Below are positions 9,646 to 20,731 of a stretch of 64,000 nt of DNA, piece by piece (the first letter of the stretch is position 1; every line of letters begins with the position of its first letter). The DNA is from Bactericera cockerelli (taxonomy: Eukaryota > Arthropoda > Insecta > Hemiptera > Triozidae), in the NCBI GenBank assembly GCA_024516035.1, contig CM044961.1, positions 3,710,702 to 3,774,701 of the forward strand, written 5' to 3'. Below the pieces are notes generated by a model that had not been told where the DNA came from, did no database searches, and worked only from the letters and a program-made list of their open reading frames with translations. The position numbers were made by a program, and so were the translations under genes.

Positions 9646-9949
9646 CCTTTTTTTTGTAAAAAAAAAAAAACATTCTGAATAGATTTTTTGTCAGTTCTGG
9701 GTTTTGTGTACAAAAATCTTACCACTTAAAGCTCGTGTTTAAATTTATAGATATTATTTATTTGTTAATATTTTTATAATTTCCATACTACCTGACTCTT
9801 GTGATTGTAACTTGTACTTCTTGCAGTCAACCTTTTGCATAAATCACATGTAAATTCTTCATTTTGATATCGCTAGAAGGTAGAGGGGCAAGGACTCTGA
9901 ATGTTACAGACCTCTCTTTAAATAAATATTCAATTAAAAAAAAAAGCTC

Positions 9950-10296
9950 GTGTTTAGCCAGCGCCAATTTAGAAGTATTGTGCCACTTCTCGCCCATCAG
10001 AGGGGAGGCAAGGGTTGGGTGGAAGAGATTGCCACAGGCAATAACCCCACCCTTTAGGTAGGACATTATTGTTATTTTCTTTTTTTTTACTTATTTATTT
10101 TGTCATTTGTTTGTTTTTTTTTTCTTCTCTTAATTTTATACTGTTACCTGTACTTTGTCCTCCTAATAAAGCTTTTTTTTTTAAAAAAAAAGGCACACAC
10201 AGGATAGGCAAGCTACAACAGAGACCACAAGCGTCTACACTAGCTCCTGTTTCATGGCTACGAAATAAAAAGACTGTGAAACACTCATCTTAATAA
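9950..10296 (+). mobile_element. T3 SINE split by an R188 insertion
   Basis: T3 text runs GCCACTTCTCGCCCATCAGA and GGGGAGGCA, is interrupted at 10011-10190, and resumes AGGCACACACAGGATAGGC to GAAACACTCATC. Confidence 0.85.
10011..10190 (+). mobile_element. R188 retroposon, complete, nested
   Basis: It starts AGGGTTGGGTGGAAGAG, has the TTGCC/GGCAA hairpin, CAATAACCCCACCCTTTAGG, then a T-rich middle, CCTCCTAATAAAGC and a T/A run. AGGCA flanks both sides (10006-10010 and 10191-10195). That and the split host SINE define its ends. Confidence 0.85.
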
Positions 10297-10309
10297 AAAA
10301 AACACAGAC

Positions 10310-10455
10310 GAACGCACGGACCAATGGCTGAAAACCATTCTTTTGGTATCCTGAGGCTATGATTCGCCCAGAAATGTGAAAAACTGGGTAGGTCAAATTT
10401 TCGACGAATACAATACTTTCTTATTATAGGATAAGGAAAGTAAAAAAGTTATAGA
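10310..10455 (+). repeat. Retroelement 3' end with terminal near-palindrome, copy 1
   Basis: Ends CAATACTTTCTTATTATAGG and ATAAGGAAAGTAAA; CTTTC..TTAT and ATAAGGAAAG pair. Upstream text on foreign-looking primes such as TGGTATCCTGAGGC is shared loosely with 10672-10855. Confidence 0.5.
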
Positions 10456-10671
10456 GGAGGACAGGAAAAACCCAGTGTTGAGAACCCCTACACAATTGAA
10501 TCTCTGTCATAGATCCCTTTTTTCCTGACATTGACTACTCATCAAGCAGAGTTACCTACAAAAAATACCTCCTGTCACGAAAGCAGAAACCTGCCTTTCT
10601 AGGGACAGCAGTAAGGGCCGAATTGTAAATCAGGTTTAATTTCAATTCATTATCGCTCTACGACTTACCGT

Positions 10672-10855
10672 TCTTGAGATATTTTGTATACATACACACA
10701 TACATACGAACAGACCATTTGATAAAAATCAGTTTTTTTGGAATCAGGAGTTTCTAATTCGCCCATAAATGTTGTCAGCTCAATTTGTATTAAAGTAACC
10801 GATGATTATAATACTTTCTATACCTTATAGGTAATAGAAAGAAAAAGTTATCTTT
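10672..10855 (+). repeat. Retroelement 3' end with terminal near-palindrome, copy 2
   Basis: CATACATACGAACAGACC, CAGTTTTTTTGGAATCAGG, then CTTTCTATACCTTATAGGTA and ATAGAAAG. The last 28 bp are nearly palindromic. The same terminus recurs at 16498-16550. The layout looks RTE-like; the family is not settled. Confidence 0.5.
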
Positions 10856-10894
10856 TTTATATAAAAAAAAGTAATTGTTCCCCGGACCCGCTTT

Positions 10895-11040
10895 CGCATT
10901 ACTTCAGGGAACTTTACCTTTACATCCATGCCATTCTGGAAATGGAAACCTCGGTTAGAATTTTCCGCTCCGGCCGGGATTCGAACCCGCAACCTCCGGG
11001 TCAGCAAACGATGCTCTTAACCACTGATCCACGGAGGTTG
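10895..11040 (-). mobile_element. tRNA-headed SINE, single copy
   Basis: Minus strand: CCTCCGTGGATCAGTGGTTA, AGAGCATCG, GCGGGTTCGAATCCCGGCCG and a body with GAAACCTCGG. The T arm is perfect (CGGGTTCGAATCCCG). The acceptor stem pairs for only 5 bp and the anticodon stem is poor, so it was not called a tRNA gene. Confidence 0.6.
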
Positions 11041-11277
11041 ACAAATTGTTATCATTGTCTTTTCAATGTCAGACTTCATGAAAGATAGTATAGTTAGTTT
11101 CAATGATCGCTAATGGATCCATTCATAATATTGCTGATGGGTCCCTTAATTAGCGTCGCCTGGTGACCCACTTACTAACTGGGATCAGGGCTCAAGGTCA
11201 CTGGATCAGAAGAGGCTGGGAATATACATACATAATTATGTCATAATAAAAGGGCGGGATTATTACCAAAAAAAAGC

Positions 11278-11516
11278 CTCGCTAGTGTCTCGCTAGAGAA
11301 CTATAAAGTTATAAACAGAGAATAGACTAGCCATCCATACCCTACAATCCCTACAAGCTAGGCTTGGGTTAAATGATCATTAAACTCACCCAGCCTAAGT
11401 GGGGCCGGGAATAGCCAGCATTTCAATGAATCGGGTTTGAATGGCCACGCACCCAAGTCCTAACCTCGCTGGACGTTGCTTAACTTCAGTGGTGAACGTG
11501 TCATCGACGTTGGCTA
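11278..11516. mobile_element. C-family fragment then 5S-headed SINE (minus)
   Basis: 11278-11375 holds GTGTCTCGCTAGAGAACTAT and AGACTAGCCATCC (family C, plus). 11380-11516 on the minus strand gives AGCCAACGTCGATGACACG, TGAAGTTAAGCAACGTCCAG and GCGAGGTTAGGACTTGGGTG, a clear 5S rRNA-like head with box-A and box-C-like parts, then GGCTATTCCCGGCCCC. Confidence 0.8.
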
Positions 11517-11987
11517 TTAAAAAGTTATTGGAGATATAACTTTATTTAAATTTATGTAACAATCTTTACAATTTTGAACTATTTTTTTGCACTAAAAAGG
11601 TCATTAAGAAATGTCAAAGGTCACCTAAATCAATGAGAACAGTTAGGCTCAAAAGTAAAGAAAAGGGCCCATTGAATTGATTTTTAATAGAATGTTGGGG
11701 TTATTTCTACCTCTACCCTTGTCAATTTATAGGTCAAAATCTTTTAATAATGTTTTATCCATTCATAGTTTGTGACAATGGAAACGATGACATAGGTAAT
11801 TTACCTGGTGCTGTGGGCTTTTCTTTTCAGTGTTTCCTACTTGCGTAAAGTCCGTGATGTACGACAATGCCTCCAGTGTGTAGTAGGGTTAGGAAAATTA
11901 AATATAGGGCCATGCCTCTTTACGCACTAGTATAGAGTTTTTCTTTTACCTACATATCACCGTCTTGCCGATTGCCTCTTTCTATGT
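11517..11987. other. No recognised feature
   Basis: Ordinary AT-rich sequence; no gene or named repeat seen. Confidence 0.45.
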
Positions 11988-12161
11988 AAGGGTTGGGTGG
12001 AAGAGTGTCATAGCCAATAACCCGCCCTTTAGTTAGGACATATGTATATATTTTGTTTATTTTTTTCCTGTTTATAATTAAATTGTCAATTTTGTATTTG
12101 AATTTTTACCATTATTTGTTTGTATATAAATGTTCTTCTAATAAAGAGTTAATGATAATAA
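11988..12161 (+). mobile_element. R188 retroposon
   Basis: AAGGGTTGGGTGGAAGAG, GTCATAGCCAATAACCCGCC, TTAGTTAGGACATATG, and end TTCTTCTAATAAAGAG. The 5' end begins at the same point as the nested copies. Confidence 0.8.
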
Positions 12162-12174
12162 TAAACTCTAGAGA

Positions 12175-12465
12175 AGCCAGCGTCAATGGCATGTTGAATA
12201 CACCAGTTCTCATTCAGTCACTGAAGCAACGTCCAGCGAGGCTAGGATTTGGATTGGTGATGCTAGCTCTTTGGATTGGTGATCCTCGTGATTCCCGGCC
12301 CCACACCGACTGGTTGAGGTTAATATGAGTAGCTGATGGATTGTGAGTTTCCAGCGAATGGAGGGTAAAAAACCCGTCATGATATGACCAATTGACCATT
12401 TTTGCTTTTTTTGACAAATGGTTTTGACATAGTATAAAGCATGCAGTTGAAAGCGACGATAAAAA
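12175..12465 (+). mobile_element. 5S rRNA-derived SINE
   Basis: Head GCCAGCGTCAATGGCATGTT, GAATACACCAGTTCTCATTC and CTGAAGCAACGTCCAGCGAG aligns along the first part of 5S rRNA. The body GTGAGTTTCCAGCGAATGGA is shared with family T5, and the tail is CATGCAGTTGAAAGCGACG. Confidence 0.85.
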
Positions 12466-12639
12466 AAACTCTAGAGATACTTGATAAGAAGTGCTTCACT
12501 ATCGACCCCCATAGCGGCATTGTCCACAATGAAGCAAGCTCAAGCCACCCTCTCTCTAATGATGAAATAAGTCATTAATTGATTCATCTATATTTTTACT
12601 TTTTATTACCTTACTGGTTCGAATCTAGGCCGGAGCACA

Positions 12640-12920
12640 GATACCTAATCACGGTGGTGAGAGGATTACATGGACGCCCAGATCAACTTCTAGGCTGACT
12701 ATTTGGTTTTAACGTCCTGGTTTCACCCTCCATTCGCTGGGAATCGTACCAGCTACCTACATTAACCTCACCCAGCCTATGTAGGGCCGGAAATACCAGC
12801 TTTACGTGATCGGAGTGAAAAGAATTTTCTGTGTGAAAAGTTTGCTCCAACCGGGAATTGAACTCAGGATCTTTGGACCACAGGTAGTAGTCACAACCGT
12901 TACGCCAAGGACGCTCATGA
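12640..12920 (-). mobile_element. T5 SINE, full length
   Basis: Minus strand: TTGGCGTAACGGTTGTGACT, GAGTTCAATTCCCGGTTGG, CTTTTCACACAGAAAATTCT, GCTGGTATTTCCGGCCC, GCGAATGGAGGGTGAAACC, and the same CTCTCACCACCGTGATTAG end as the copy at 5522. Confidence 0.85.
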
Positions 12921-13275
12921 TTTCTGCCATAAAATTAAAATTTCGAAATCCGACACTGATCACAGAACCATGTCTGCCAACTGTAATTTCGTAATCCGTC
13001 ACTGATCAAAGGAACTGGAGAGGAAAAGAATTTATTTCTTGCAGAGAAAGAAGACTTGCCTTCTAGCCTGTCTTCCATTCTGCTCTCTCAATAACATTCT
13101 GCATTTTTCATTGATGCTTCAGTCTGCATACTTGTCTGGATGACCATTAAATTGTAGAGAAAGAAATGTGCGATGTGTTTGTTAGGGTTTAAAAAAAACC
13201 TGAATTTTTTATCTCTGTAGTAAAGTTGAATCAACTGTTATTTGAACCAATCAGAATCCACTATCCATTTTATGC

Positions 13276-13696
13276 CCATATATGGTAAGAAGCGATGCAC
13301 ACTGAGGTGGTGGGGTTAGGTTTGGACGAGTCCATCTCACGAAACCTGGGGGTGTCCGAGAAATCTTAACCTGTCTCATTATTTCATTTTTCTCGCAAAT
13401 AATACGATTTTTTAGGAAAAGTAATAGAAGTTGATTTTCTTTAAATAAATTTAAATATTATTTCAGCACATCTAATTCCTTTTTAAAGCTCTTAAAACGT
13501 TTATTAACTTGCAAATTAAGTAAACCCTAGACGAGTCCATTCTACAATACACCCCTTATAAGGATTCCTTCTCCTCCAATCGTCTGACAACACTGCCCTG
13601 AGTTGTTCATTTCAAAAATTTAAAGTTCCAGTTCGCCAAGACTCCAGAAATTTTTGTGTGAATTTATTCAATTTTTTGTTAGTTTTTAAATTTTAG
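13276..13696 (+). promoter_or_regulatory. Candidate upstream promoter and non-coding exon with CArG boxes
   Basis: CCATATATGG (13276-13285) and CCTTATAAGG (13554-13563) both fit the SRF site CC(A/T)6GG. About 70 bp after the second, TTCCAGTTCGCC could start an exon that ends at a strong donor, TTTTAG then GTAAGTAA (13697). CArG boxes at such a distance are typical of animal cytoplasmic actin promoters, and the next + strand gene is actin. The link over 31 kb is inference, and about five CArG matches are expected by chance in 64 kb of this composition. Confidence 0.3.
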
Positions 13697-15777
13697 GTAA
13701 GTAAATTTACAATTTCTTTTCTATATTTGTTAATATTGGTGTGATTGGGCGTAATTCAACGTTTATTTAAACTCTGTGCCGGTGAATTTCAAGTTTTGCC
13801 CGAAGGTCTCGCTAAGTTGGGCGTTGCTCACGCCATTGCTCTTGAAGATCTTGGTAACGCTTTTCTTTCTCTACGTGGCTTGTAGAAATTAGTTAGTCTG
13901 CTTTTCTAAGTTTCTCTCCAATTTCCTATCTGGTTAATCTTTGCGTAGACTTTGAATTACACCTCATGTAAGTACTAATTTTTAGCAATTCATTTGTCTG
14001 AAAATAATTATGTTTACTTTTGAAATGCCGCATACCGGCTTCTCAGAGCTTGGGAAAGTTTAGGCTTATAAACTTGGGAGGCCATGCGGTCACGCCCTGA
14101 ACTTTGATTTTGATATAAAATGCTTCTAATCTACTTAATCCTTGAAATTTTGATTAATTAGCAAAATCTAAGAAATATAATTATATTTTCCTTTACTGGT
14201 GGCTTGGCGTCAAGAAGCACTAAACCAGGGACTTGGGTCTAAACATTTTTTCATGTACGCTTGTGAATCTTGACTATAGGAGGCTTTGGATTCTTTCCTT
14301 TTATTTGATTATTTAGTTTCAATTATGTTTTACTTATTTTCCAAGTTTATTTCTTGCTTTTGAGACAGGTAGCTCCATTAATTTTATCTTGCATTGGTCA
14401 TTAGGTGCTGAGTGCTGATTTTGAAATGATCTTGAGTTTCTGCTTTTATGGGTTCTAATGAAAGGGTTCCAATACAGTCATGTCCTGTCATTAAATAATT
14501 CATTCTCTAATCAACAGAGGATTTACAGGGACCTTTAATACACTCTTGATTAAACAAGTTAAACTTAACTTCAATATTGACCTGCCTTGAAACCATATTA
14601 CGTGTGGGTCTACGCAAAGTATTGATTAAGATATTACACTAAATTATAAAAAAAAAAGAAGAATTATGTTAATGTTGAGTATTAATTAATGAAGTTAGTA
14701 GATTAAACTGAGAAAAGAATTGTTATTTTATCTATCCTCTGTTAAGATCAAGCAACCCAATTGAACTGAGAAAAGAAACCCTAGCTTATCTATCCTTTGG
14801 AAAGATCAAGTGACCCGTTCACTACGAACACTGATCCTTATTTCCCTTGAACCAACTCCCGAGATGCTTAGGACATGCTGTTGTCTTATTCCCTTGAAAC
14901 AATATTCAACAAATTTATTCCTAACATGGAAATTCTGCACAATAGTGGGTGGGTGTTGACTTCATAACCATCAATTTTACAAATTCCAAAATGAGACAGC
15001 TCTTTATGCTTTGCTACGATTTGGCACCAAACCAGTTTTAGCTCTATGTTCTCTAGGTTAGGTCAAATTTTTGACTTGTGTTTCCCACCAAGTTGAACAA
15101 GGTCATACATACTCAGTCTTGTTTCACTGTCAAGGAAACAAGGCAGCTCTGACTCAGTCTACATGCAAAATTTCCCTCCCATTTTTCAACTTAGGAACTT
15201 TAGGAGGGGAATGCATTATGTTATTCTTTGAAACCAAATTCGGTTTCTGATTTGCATTTTTTTATAACTGTTTTTGAGCTAGACTCATCTTGAACATGAA
15301 CTTGAAAAATAAACACTTTTATTTTTTTATTTTTCCAAATTGATATTATTTAATGATTTCCTTTTATTACTATGTATAATGATTTTTTTTCCATTTTGCG
15401 TTTAATTTTGCTTTTGACTGTATGGTCATATCACAAGGGGGAAGTTGTCAAGCTTTTCTGTAAGAAATAAATTTATTTCATTATTGAGGTATCTATTTAG
15501 AGTACAATGTCCCAGACCTACTATACTATAAATACTAATAGCCATATACCTTATTTTTAATCTTTAATCAAATTGGTATTAAGCTAATTTTTGAGATTGA
15601 GATAATTTTTTTTTAAAACTCAAATTACCTTGTTTTACATATAAATAAAAATTATACTTTGTTATCCTATAATATAAAAAAAAAAATTGATAAGAGAAAC
15701 TCTTGATTGAGGTTTTTTGGTTCTGTCTTGCACTCCTACTTCCACTTTTTATGCTTGGATGCCATTTTTTAAAGGTG
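13697..15777. other. No recognised feature
   Basis: AT-rich, low in repeats compared with the rest of the window. Near-duplicate phrases AAACTGAGAAAAGAA.. and TTATCTATCCT.TG occur at 14706 and 14765. No exon with conserved protein sequence was seen. Confidence 0.45.
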
Positions 15778-15960
15778 TTAAGGTGGTTGTCTGGTAATCC
15801 AGATAGCATGGGCAACTGTTGGTTCAAAACCCACCCAATGAATGCATTTATCCTCAGTTATTTGAGTATATGACTACATAATAATTAACCCTGAAGGTTA
15901 CTAGGTAGAAAAAATGCTGCATCAATCTTACCGGTGGTTACCTTTTACTAAAACGTATTA
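15778..15960 (+). mobile_element. Worn tRNA-like SINE
   Basis: GTCTGGTAATCCAGATAGC, GTTGGTTCAAAACCCACCC, then TTTGAGTATATGACTACATA and GGTGGTTACCTTTTACTA. Related heads or bodies are at 49343-49440 and 60345-60420. Confidence 0.55.
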
Positions 15961-17205
15961 TTATTATAAGGGCTTAATATCAAAAGTGCTATCACTAGTG
16001 GCTGCATACCCCACAGACCCTTTGCCTCATCACTCATCACACTTTCCGAAGAACCCATGTTTAATCAGTAAAAATATTATTATCAAATTCTGATAAACTC
16101 TTGCGTCTCTTTTCTTCAATATGATGATTGTGTAAACGGAGCAGAGTTGTTTACTCAATATCTTCTTATCAGAAGCCTTGTGACTCATACTGGTGTCCTC
16201 TTTCTGATCAATAGTGTCTGATAAGCTGCTCTCTGTTCGATGATTTTGTAGTGTAAGCTCTGCTGTATCCTGTGGTGAAAAAATAAATAATTAATAATTA
16301 AATTTAGCGTATCAGCTCTAGTAGGTTTGTTAGGTTATAGAAAGTGTTAGATGTGTTTAAGGTACATTACTGTATTAGCTTGGTTAGGATGGTTAAAAAT
16401 AGGTCCTCCCGTTCACTGTTTATCATAAATGAATATAAAGGTAATTTTCTCAATATTTGTTCAATTTAATTTGAATTGAACATAAGTTTAAAAAAGTGAC
16501 CGATTACAATACCTTCTATACCTTATAGGTTATAGGTAATAGATAGTAAAAAATAAGGATACTTGAAAATAACATCCCCAATTCGTAAAACACATCCTCC
16601 CACTCTCAATTTTTCTCTATCAAATCTTCCTCTACTCTATCTCCACCAAAGCTTCACTTATTTTATACAGAGCTTCTTCCCTCTACCTTTTCTCAAACCT
16701 ACTTGTAGTTAGCATTGTTTTGATGAAGTCTCATTCTCCACTTGTTTCTGTCTAGGAGGGCATTCTCCCTCTTCCAATTCTCTCTCTCTCAAAGCATCCT
16801 CTACTCTATCTCTAAATAAGGTAGAATTAGCTTTGAGGTAATTACATATATTGTAATAAGAAATGATTGTCCATAAAGTTAAAAATTGAAATTCAAAACT
16901 AAAAAAAAATCTCCACCCAAGCTTCACTCATATGAAACAGAGAGCAAGCACTAAAACTATTGACCCCACCCTTCTTGTTTCAATAGAATACTGTTGGGTG
17001 TTCACTGTGTGCATACATTGTCCTCCTAACCCTATGAGTGATCACAATAAAACCATTATTTCGAGCCACAGTTTGTATCAATGGTCAGAATAAAAACATT
17101 ATTTCTAGCCACAGTTGTAAAGTACTGTTGGGTATTCACTGTTCATATTATTATTTTATATGAACATTTTAGTATGTAATTGTCCTTAAAACTTAATAAA
17201 AAAAT
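15961..17205. other. Mostly unrecognised sequence with one repeat end
   Basis: 16498-16550 repeats the near-palindromic terminus (CTTCTATACCTTATAGGTTA) seen at 10820. TTATTTC(G/T)AGCCACAG(T/T)TG occurs twice near 17058 and 17099, and again near 17427. No gene seen. Confidence 0.45.
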
Positions 17206-17385
17206 ATATATTACTCTTTATTAGGTAAAGACAAAGTACAATATTTACAGTACAATACAAAGAAATTATAAAGAAAAAATGTAGATTGAACAAAGAAACA
17301 AAAACAAAAAAGATAATAAAGCTAATGTCCTACCTAAAGGGCGGGGTTCTTGCCTATGGCAAACTCTTCCACCCAACCCTTTATA
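17206..17385 (-). mobile_element. R188 retroposon
   Basis: CTTTATTAGGTAAAGACAAA, A-rich middle, then CTACCTAAAGGGCGGGGTTC and CTCTTCCACCCAACCC. Confidence 0.8.
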
Positions 17386-17753
17386 TTCTATGTCCCTAAC
17401 CGTACGAATAATAACAATAAAATCATCATTTCGAGCCACAGCTGTATGAATCAGATCTAATGGCAACTGAAAAAGCAATCACGGGATCACTCACTCTGGC
17501 CTAGGGGATTTCATTTATGTCCATATTAGGTATGAACCGATCCATCTCAGCATTCTGAATCAGTTTGACTAAACTAGTAGTAGTAATAATACTAACAGTC
17601 TTGTATTACATTACTCTGCGAGTCTATTCTATAGTTGTCTCAAGCAAAATACTTACAAGTGTCTATTTTTGTCTCATGTATGTACTTTGTACGCATGGTG
17701 TACATAAATACACTTTAGTATGTAACTATGTACAGTGTACACGTACTGAGTAG

Positions 17754-17860
17754 AGGACTGTAAACAGAGAACGGACTAGCCAACCCTACAAAGCGAGACG
17801 ATCTTGCAGTTCCCAAGAGTTTATCGGCTCAAAAAAAGCCTCTTTACACACATACATAAT
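17754..17860 (+). mobile_element. C-family repeat fragment
   Basis: GAGGACTGTAAACAGAGAAC, GACTAGCCAACCCTACAA and CTTGCAGTTCCCAAGAGTTT match the fuller copies at 53398 and 58998. Confidence 0.65.
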
Positions 17861-17883
17861 ACAGTCAGACCTGGATATAAAAG

Positions 17884-18370
17884 TACGATTTCTAGGTCAA
17901 ATTTACCTCTCTCTAAGGGAAAATAACCTCTTTATAAAGAGAAACCTGGATATAAGAGATCAATTTCCAGGTCGAATTTACCTCTCTTTAAGGGAAAATA
18001 ACATCTTTTTAAGAGAAACCTGGATATAAGAGATCAATTTTCAGGTCAAATTTACCTCTCTCTGAGGAAAAACAAAATCTTTTTAAGAGAAATCTGGATA
18101 TAAGAGATCAATTTTCAGGTCAAATTTACCTCTCTCTGAGGAAAAATAACCTCTTCATAAGAGAAACCTGGATATAAGAGATCAATTTCCAGGTCAAATT
18201 TACCTCTCTTTAAGGGAAAATAACATTTTTTTAAGAGAAACCTGGATATAAGAGATCAATTTTCAGGTCAAATTTACCTCTCTCTGAGGAAAAATAACAT
18301 CTTTTTAAGAGAAACCTGGATATAAGAGATCAATTTTCAGGTCAAATTTACCTCTCTCTGAGGAAAAAAC
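17884..18370 (+). repeat. Tandem array, ~74-bp unit, about 6.5 copies
   Basis: Unit: ACCTGGATATAAGAGATCAA, TTTCCAGGTC, AATTTACCTCTCT, GGAAAATAAC, CTTTTTAAGAGAA. CCTGGA and TCCAGG inside each unit pair. Single worn units occur at 25695, 33918 and 39757. The leading CAGTCAGACCTGGATATAA resembles pogo-like transposon ends (CAGTNNAACCTCGATATAA), but no matching inverted end was found. Confidence 0.9.
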
Positions 18371-18939
18371 TGGAAGCAAGTCATTTTTCTTTTGGAAGAG
18401 GAAAAATTTCCTCTTCTAAGAAAATTCTTGCTTTCAGTTCTTTTATGGGTTAAGTCCATTGTTTATCTTTAAAAGTACCGAACGCATTTTTTTTTTTTAC
18501 GAATGTGGTGAAGTTGACCTTGGAATGAAATGAAATATTTGGAAATATCGAACCTGGAATTTTTTTTTTAATGCAAAAGAAAAATAGGCCTAAGTTATCA
18601 TTAGCTTATTAAAAGAACCTTTGTAAAAATCCAAATTTGTTAATAAATAAAATGTTTTTAAAAAGAATTGATAGTGAGACACATATTATGTACAGTAAAA
18701 AAAAAACCAGTACATAGTCAGTTTCCCCTCTATATTCATTTGTCTTACGTTCAGAAAAGAAACGCTTGCTGGAACAACCTAGAGATGTCTACTCCTGATA
18801 TCTCTCGGTGTATGAGTCACATCTCTCAGCCTCCCTGGTATCAGGAAATGCATTTTACTTCCACTACATCTTTGTATTATTATGATTGTACAGTGCTCAC
18901 ACTGCTCACCTATTTGATTTATTCTTACATATGGTGTGC

Positions 18940-19110
18940 ATTTTTTTTTTTTTTTTTTTTTTACAAATTAACGGGGTTTACCCATGCTTCATTACATACT
19001 CTTCAGTATGTAATACATAACCCGAGTACATACTCTTAGTATGTAATATTGTAATACATAACCCGAGTACATACTCTTAGTATGTAATACATAACCCAAG
19101 TACATACGTA
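18940..19110. repeat. Poly(T) and hairpin minisatellite
   Basis: A T31 run (18951-18981) is followed by repeats of TACATACTCTTAGTATGTAA and TACATAACCCGAG. TACATACT and AGTATGTA form a stem in each unit. Confidence 0.8.
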
Positions 19111-19392
19111 CAGTACACAACTCGAGGGTTCACTTTTTAAGACTCACTCAAAATGCCAATTTTAAATGAATTTTTGTTATTTTTTTCAAAAATTGAAAAA
19201 ATATTGGTTTCAACGATGAAAATTTAAATCAAATTAGATATGTAGTTGTTCTGAGTTTCTCTCTTAATCCAGAAAGCTTTCTCACTCTCATTCATAATCT
19301 CCTTTTCAACTGCACTCTGATTGGGTTATTTGAACGAAAATAATACTAATGTCCCAACTAAAGGGCGGGGTTATTGCCTGCCCTAATAGGTT

Positions 19393-19890
19393 ATGTCCCA
19401 TGATACCCTAATAGGTTTTATTGTTCTAATCACTAGGAGAGTAGAGGACATTAGGATGCTAGGGGAGTTAGATTCTCAGGGCATTACTAGGAGACGGAAA
19501 AAAGGGGGTATCTTGTCTTCCATGATACCCTAATAGGTTAAAGGGAGTATCTAGTGTCCCATGATACCCTAAGAGGTTTTATTGTTCCTTATTACTAGGA
19601 GAGTAGGGGACATTAGAAAGCTAGGGGAGTTGGAGTCTCAGGGCAGTATTAGGAGATGGAAAAAAGGAGGTATCTTGCGTCCCATGATACCCTAATAGGT
19701 TGTATTGTTCCTTATCACTAGGAGAGTAGGTAGGGGACATTAGGAAGCTAGGGAAGTTGCATTCTCAGGGCATTACTAAGGATACGGAAAAAAGGGGGTA
19801 TCTTGTGTCCCATGATACCCTAATAGGTTGTATTGTTCCTTATCACTAGGAGAGTAGGTAGGGGACATTAGGAAGCCAGGGGAGTTGGAT
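19393..19890 (+). repeat. Tandem array, ~125-bp unit, about four copies
   Basis: The unit starts CCCTAATAGGTTGTATTGTT and contains CACTAGGAGAGTAG, GGGGACATTAGGAAGC and AAAAGGGGGTATCTTGTG, ending TCCCATGATA. A short extra piece lies near 19540. It ends about 110 bp before the promoter candidate at 20.0 kb. Confidence 0.88.
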
Positions 19891-19959
19891 TCCCAGGGCC
19901 GGTTCTCCTTGGCAGGCACTTGTGTCTCGATAAGGACATGGGACCGTGCAGGATGAGTT

Positions 19960-20194
19960 GGGCTGTGACGTCACACCCGAGTCACCACACTCCCCGTTTA
20001 TATTTCTCTTTGGATCTCGATTCCAAGTCAGTTCGCTTCTGTCTCTGTGATAGTCAACACTATTTATTTATTTTAACTTTATATATTTATTTATTTCACC
20101 AAACTCCACTTTTTCCAGTCATTTTATTGTTTATTTGTTAGTTTTTTTTTGTGTGTTTATTTTTTGTTATTTTTTTCGTTTTTCCTTGTTAAAT
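19960..20194 (+). promoter_or_regulatory. Candidate core promoter and short non-coding exon
   Basis: A perfect CRE, TGACGTCA (19966-19973), a TATA element GTTTATATTT (TATA at 19999-20002) and an insect initiator TCAGTT (20028-20033) are in order. The TATA is 31 bp before the initiator A at 20030, the spacing expected for RNA polymerase II. A donor, AAAT then GTAAGTTG, follows at 20195, giving a 165-nt exon. Which gene it serves is unknown; actin is the next + strand gene. Confidence 0.4.
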
Positions 20195-20694
20195 GTAAGT
20201 TGAAAGTTTTTACTTATTTATCTTTTTTCTAATATTTAGTTGTTTTTTCAAACAATCTTAAATTTCTAAGATTATTGGACTGTTTGTTGTGGTGCTCATG
20301 TGTATGGACTTTTTTTTTGTTGGTGTTTCACTATTGGAATTTTGTGTCTCGTCGGATTTTGGATACTCGTTGTCAACATGTTTAGTGCATCAACTAACTA
20401 GAGACTAGTGGTGGGATAGAAAATGGGTGATATATTTTTTGGGCTTCATAACCACAGTTTGCTGGATGAAAGTCAATTATTTGACCCTCACTTGTGATCT
20501 GACGTGGTTATTTGTGTGATTAGACATGTGAAATAGTGAGTTCTGTGTTTCGAACCAGCATTTCGAACCCCATTCTTTGCTTACTCCTGCTCCAAATAAA
20601 AGTATTTTTGACTTTGGTGCATTTTAGGAAAGTCAACCTTAAAAGCATTACAATCACAAATACTTGTAAAATACGTATGTCGTGCGTTTATACC

Positions 20695-20731
20695 AGCAGT
20701 TTCTTACTAGCAGTGCTAGTAAGAAACTGCT
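20695..20731. repeat. 37-bp near-perfect palindrome
   Basis: AGCAGTTTCTTACTAGCA, one G, then TGCTAGTAAGAAACTGCT: an 18-bp inverted repeat with one-base spacing. CTAGCAGTAAAGTGC-like text follows. Confidence 0.85.

Noticed and set aside
10965..11036. A true tRNA gene on the minus strand
   Set aside because: The T arm is perfect, but only 5 acceptor pairs form and the anticodon stem does not; treated as a SINE head.
17884..18440. Complete pogo-like transposon
   Set aside because: Only one terminus-like sequence is present; no matching inverted end and no transposase frame.
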